A DNA stretch of 64,000 bases from Haloglomus litoreum (GTDB taxonomy: Archaea > Halobacteriota > Halobacteria > Halobacteriales > Haloarculaceae): the NCBI RefSeq assembly GCF_029338515.1, contig NZ_CP119988.1, forward strand, positions 868,001 through 932,000. Direction: 5' to 3'. The notes below the pieces were generated by a model. It was not told where the DNA came from. It did not search any database and saw only the letters and a program-made list of their open reading frames with translations. Numbering within the stretch: position 1 is the stretch's first letter; the number at the start of each line of letters is the position of its first letter. Both the position numbers and the translations under genes were made by a program. Below, one piece after another: positions 61,701 to 64,000 of this stretch.

Positions 61701-62839
61701 AGGCCGTCTGCGAGCGCCTCGTCGACGTGGCCGACCACGACTTCGTCTGGGTCGCCGAACCGACCGTCGGTGACGACGGGCTCGTCCCCCGGACCAGCGC
61801 CGGCGGCCCCGAGGGGTACGTCGACGGGCTGACGGGCGTCGTCGGCTCGACGGCCGAGGCGGGCGCCGGCGGCCACCCGGCCGTCGCGGCCTACCGGGCC
61901 GACGAGGCACGCGCCGTCGAGAACGTCGCCACCGACATCGCGACCGGTGCGTGGCGGAAACACGCCCTCGGACACGGCATCCAGTCGGTCGTGGCCGTCC
62001 CGATCCGCTACGAGACCACGACCCACGGCGTGCTGTCGGTGGCGTCGACCGCTCCCGACGCCTTCGACGAGGCGACCCGGGAGGTGCTGGCGGATCTCGG
62101 TCGCTCCATCGGGTACGCCATCACCGTCACCGAGCGCGAGCAGGCGCTCGAGTCCGACGGGACCACCGAGCTGGAGCTCGCCGTGGCCGACGAGGGGCTG
62201 TTCATGATCCGCGGGGCGACGACGGCGGACTGCCGCATCGACCTCGAACGGACCATCCGCCGGACGGGCGGGTCGTTCTCGATGTTCTACGCCGTCGAGG
62301 GGGCAGACCCCGCGACGGTCGTCGAGCTGGCCGACGCCGCGCCGAGCGTCGCGACGGCACAGGTCGTCAGCGCCGACGAGGCGGGGACCGGCGGCCTCGT
62401 AGAGGTGACCGCCCCCACCTGGTTCGGCTCCGTGTTCACCGAGCACGGCGCAGTCGTCCGGGAGGCGACCGCCGAACCCGGCGACGGGACGCTGGTTGTC
62501 GAGGCACCCCGCGGGACGGACGTGCGGGCGCTCGTCGAGGGGTTCCAGGAGCGCTATCCGGACGCCGAACTCGTGGCACAGCGCCAGCGCGAGCGGACCA
62601 TCCGGTCGCTGTTCGAACTGCAGGACGCCCTCGAGACGGAGCTGACCGACCGCCAGTGGGAGGCGCTGGAGACGGCGTACTCGGCGGGGTACTTCGGGTG
62701 GCCGCGCGAGACCAGCGGGCAGGAGGTGGCCGAACTGCTCGGCGTCTCCCAGCCCACGTTCAACAAGCACCTCCGCATCGCCGAGCAGTCGGCGTTCCGG
62801 ATGCTCCTCGAGCGCGAGTACCCCGACGCCGACGGGTAG
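58766..62839 (+). CDS. multi-PAS, GAF, bat-type HTH sensor-regulator
   Basis: This 1357-residue cytoplasmic protein has an N-terminal receiver-like region without a clear phospho-Asp pocket (about 1-115). About five PAS/PAC units follow (about 140-800; PAC ends such as LASVRDITERKQRERELEEQ, RVQDITERRRRE, VTDVTERHERE), then two GAF domains (about 800-945 and 975-1110). A bat-associated region ends in an HTH_10 domain, EVAELLGVSQPTFNKHLRIA. There is no kinase domain, so it probably senses redox, light or small ligands and regulates transcription directly. It is transcribed alone. Confidence 0.93.
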   Translation: MGTEGAGELELLVAAGERSFGRAVADGLEAARAGVTATLLDPSDDPVDQATANGADGIVVGSGIETPVAVVRQGTEPEQPVVLLAEADSGGTVDDALEAGVADVFPRTAVERQCARIVDRIATLGEGDPGVTEGADTTEKAAVDPSAAGTVTDEEPYREVFENVSDGLVVHEPDTGEIVDVNERFCEMNGYDRSELVGEDITLVTAPGEAYDEAAAQAKIEQARREGMQLFEWRNQRHDGETYPVEVHLAVVELDGYERVLASVRDITERKQRERELEEQRRLYETLVEQGPNGVMIVQDREIAFVNPGMVSLTGDDEADLLGQRFSELMTPEYRDLVEERYDQRAHGDGEDPPENYEIRIETAAGETRTIDLYVSRIRYRGAPATLATFNDITELRRREREARESERRLRLIAEHIDEVIYLSTADFSEILYINPAYEDIYGQPIEELSENPQSFVEAAHPDDRERYEADVAELVADIEAGDTRAVYEGEYRLAVDDEARWIRVARSPVANDEGVVDRIVGRVQDITERRRREREYEQIFNGVTDAIAIQDPGTAELLDANRTFVERLGYDDMETVLEKGNAGLSATDAGYTAERARELCQRVMETGEPETVEWAQETKGGDRLLIEATVTPAVIGGEDRIVSIQRDITEHRQLERRFRTIAERVDEIIYLANTDLTEVTYVNSAYADIYGRPAEELHEDPRAFIEAMHPEDREPYEAELEAMLADIEAGDPDDRYEFDFRIQRPDGEVRWLEAAGYPILDETDRPDQFVGVVTDVTERHEREQTLETFHEATRQLTAADSQVAACRRAVEAAEEVLGFPLVSVYRYDEERGALEPTALTTRLSELDVDPPSFGPGDSVPWQVFVEGEAVTQSEPTTSVYGPGVSDPDIVLPMGSHGVMLVGAPDEQFDAEHVELAQILAATLEAALNHVAGERELAEREAELRRQQERADRLERLNTIIRDIEQATVEQSSRAGIEEAVCERLVDVADHDFVWVAEPTVGDDGLVPRTSAGGPEGYVDGLTGVVGSTAEAGAGGHPAVAAYRADEARAVENVATDIATGAWRKHALGHGIQSVVAVPIRYETTTHGVLSVASTAPDAFDEATREVLADLGRSIGYAITVTEREQALESDGTTELELAVADEGLFMIRGATTADCRIDLERTIRRTGGSFSMFYAVEGADPATVVELADAAPSVATAQVVSADEAGTGGLVEVTAPTWFGSVFTEHGAVVREATAEPGDGTLVVEAPRGTDVRALVEGFQERYPDAELVAQRQRERTIRSLFELQDALETELTDRQWEALETAYSAGYFGWPRETSGQEVAELLGVSQPTFNKHLRIAEQSAFRMLLEREYPDADG

Positions 62840-62963
62840 CGGCCGAACGAGGGTGGCCGACGTCACACCGCCGGACACCACGCCGCTCGCCATCGCCGCT
62901 CTGCAGATGGCTCACGACCGTCCGTCGCTCCCCAGGCCTCGTTCCCGGCGCCCCGGCTGTGGC

Positions 62964-64000
62964 TCAACCGTCACCATCGCTCCAGAGCGCCCCATCCTCG
63001 AGTGCCGTACCGACCGGCAGTGTCGGCGGGTCGGGGCCGAACCCCGCGGCGAGACGGGCGCCGCGCGTCCGGGGTATCGTCGGATGGCGGTCGGCCAGTG
63101 CCGACTCGACGCCCGCGAGCGGCGAGTCGCTCCCGCCGTCGTCGCCCGGCCGCCCGAGCCGCGAGAGCCGCGCCCCTCGCTGGGCCGCGTAGTCGACGAG
63201 CCGCGCCGCCGGCGGGTCGTCACGACCGACCAGCTCCGACGCCAGGACCGCCGCGTCCTCCAGTGCGAGTGCCGGTCCCACGCCGGCGAGGCGGTGGCGG
63301 GCGTGAGCCGCGTCCCCGAGCAGGGCCACCCGACCGTCGGCCAGGCGGTCCGCGGGGACGCGGAAGTCGTCCATGCAGTGGTCGCCGGCCCTGGCGCGGC
63401 TGGCGGCCGGGAGGAGCCAGTCGATCTCGGGGCACAGCTCGGCGGGCGAGGTGGCCTTCCAGTCCTGCCCAGGCACGGTCGCGGGGACGGTGAGCCAGCC
63501 CGTCAGCCGGTCCTCAACCGGCAGGACCCTGAACACCGCACCGTCGGGGGCCCAGACCTCGCTCGCACCGTCGAACTCGACCCCGGGGTCGGTGTCGAGC
63601 GTGAGTGGGAGGCTCGTCGTCCCACAGAACACCGGCTCGCTGCCACCGAGTGCCGCCCGGGTGCGCGACCGGACGCCGTCGGCGCCGACGACGACGTCGA
63701 ACTGCTCCCGGACGCCGTTGGCGAACGTGACCGTCACCCCGCCCCGCCCCGGGTCGAGAGCCCGGAGCGCGGTTCCTGTGTGGACGGTGTCGTCGCTGAG
63801 GCGGTCGCGCAACGCCCGCCGCAGCCGCGTGTACTCGACGGCGAGGAGGCCGAACTCGTCGTCGGCGTCGAGCCGCGTCACGACCGTTCCGTCGGGGTGC
63901 CGACGCGTCCAGGTCGTCAGGACCCCTCCGGCGTCGTGGACGACCGCTTCGACGCCGAGATGGCCCAGCAGCCGGACGGCCCCGGGTGGGAGTTCGACCG
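62964..64000 (-). CDS. FAD-dependent aromatic-type monooxygenase (N-terminus cut by window edge)
   Basis: This flavoprotein monooxygenase of the PHBH/UbiH family has its Rossmann N-terminus outside the window. The visible part reads LPPGAVRLLGHLGVEAV near the edge, then VVVGADGVRSRTRAALGG (DG motif) and DGRVALLGDAAHARHRLAGV (GD motif) with the following GPALALEDAAVLA that contacts FAD. The substrate is unknown. It is convergent with the PAS sensor gene, 124 bases away. Confidence 0.88.
   Translation of the reverse strand, partial: VELPPGAVRLLGHLGVEAVVHDAGGVLTTWTRRHPDGTVVTRLDADDEFGLLAVEYTRLRRALRDRLSDDTVHTGTALRALDPGRGGVTVTFANGVREQFDVVVGADGVRSRTRAALGGSEPVFCGTTSLPLTLDTDPGVEFDGASEVWAPDGAVFRVLPVEDRLTGWLTVPATVPGQDWKATSPAELCPEIDWLLPAASRARAGDHCMDDFRVPADRLADGRVALLGDAAHARHRLAGVGPALALEDAAVLASELVGRDDPPAARLVDYAAQRGARLSRLGRPGDDGGSDSPLAGVESALADRHPTIPRTRGARLAAGFGPDPPTLPVGTALEDGALWSDGDG

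Noticed and set aside
59891-62893. 1000-codon minus-strand open frame opposite the PAS sensor
   Set aside because: It is the antisense shadow of a gene with many recognisable PAS, GAF and HTH motifs.

Overview
The window is a piece of a haloarchaeal chromosome. The DNA is very GC-rich, nearly every protein is strongly acidic (Asp/Glu-rich), genes often start leaderless about 25-30 bases after a TATA box, and the informational genes are archaeal in type: Rpo7 (E'), Spt4, aIF2-gamma, ribosomal protein L15e, archaeal-type AlaRS, Pth2 and LonB. Haloarchaeal hallmarks include Tat lipoproteins, a HalX response regulator, a bat-type HTH protein and a Zim-like DNA methylase. I found no complete insertion sequence, integrase, CRISPR array or virus-like module. 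Most of the window is core-genome content with a few repeat-rich or structured intergenic stretches.

Layout. 1-4.7 kb: a truncated HtrA-type Tat lipoprotein protease, a haloarchaeal hypothetical protein, an XPD-type iron-sulfur helicase and a membrane protein. 4.9-13.2 kb: alaS, an MscS channel, a thiolase/DUF35 pair, a small membrane protein divergent from a winged-helix regulator, and a condensation-fold acyltransferase. 13.4-17.2 kb, minus strand: arsR-arsC behind an overlapping three-gene unit (CDP-alcohol phosphatidyltransferase, PHP phosphoesterase, TVP38/DedA membrane protein), then a GNAT. 17.2-21.8 kb: a strongly structured intergenic region, rpl15e, the phosphopantoate-beta-alanine ligase of archaeal CoA synthesis, a ThiR-type regulator overlapping a methyltransferase, and dcd. 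22.0-26.2 kb: a PilB-PilC type IV pilus ATPase/platform pair. 26.3-30.3 kb: pth2, two flavoprotein oxidoreductase genes, then about 1 kb without a convincing gene, holding 48-bp and 60-bp tandem arrays and GC-rich inverted repeats.

30.3-40.1 kb: the archaeal shikimate genes aroB (type II DHQ synthase) and aroD, the predicted CTAG methylase zim, and a tungstate/molybdate locus (TOBE regulator divergent from tupABC, followed by a MOT1-like permease). An MGMT-like protein with Asp in place of the catalytic Cys follows. 40.1-43.8 kb: lonB with a CPBP intramembrane protease 3 bp downstream, divergent from nadM. 44.4-48.1 kb: a HalX response regulator and the informational operon aIF2-gamma, PIN, rpoE1, spt4, dephospho-CoA kinase. 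48.2-52.5 kb: a compatible-solute-type binding lipoprotein followed by a dCache histidine kinase, divergent from a zinc-ribbon winged-helix regulator. 52.6-64 kb: a cytochrome P450, a haloacid dehalogenase, an SLC13 transporter, tRNA-Pro(UGG), two small regulators, a large multi-PAS/GAF/bat-HTH sensor and a truncated FAD monooxygenase.

The most interesting items are the overlapping lipid-head-group operon, a candidate source of the missing archaeal phospholipid-phosphate phosphatase; the binding-protein/histidine-kinase pair with no transporter; the MGMT-like protein lacking its catalytic Cys; and the structured or repeated intergenic regions at 17.2-17.5 kb and 29.3-30.3 kb.
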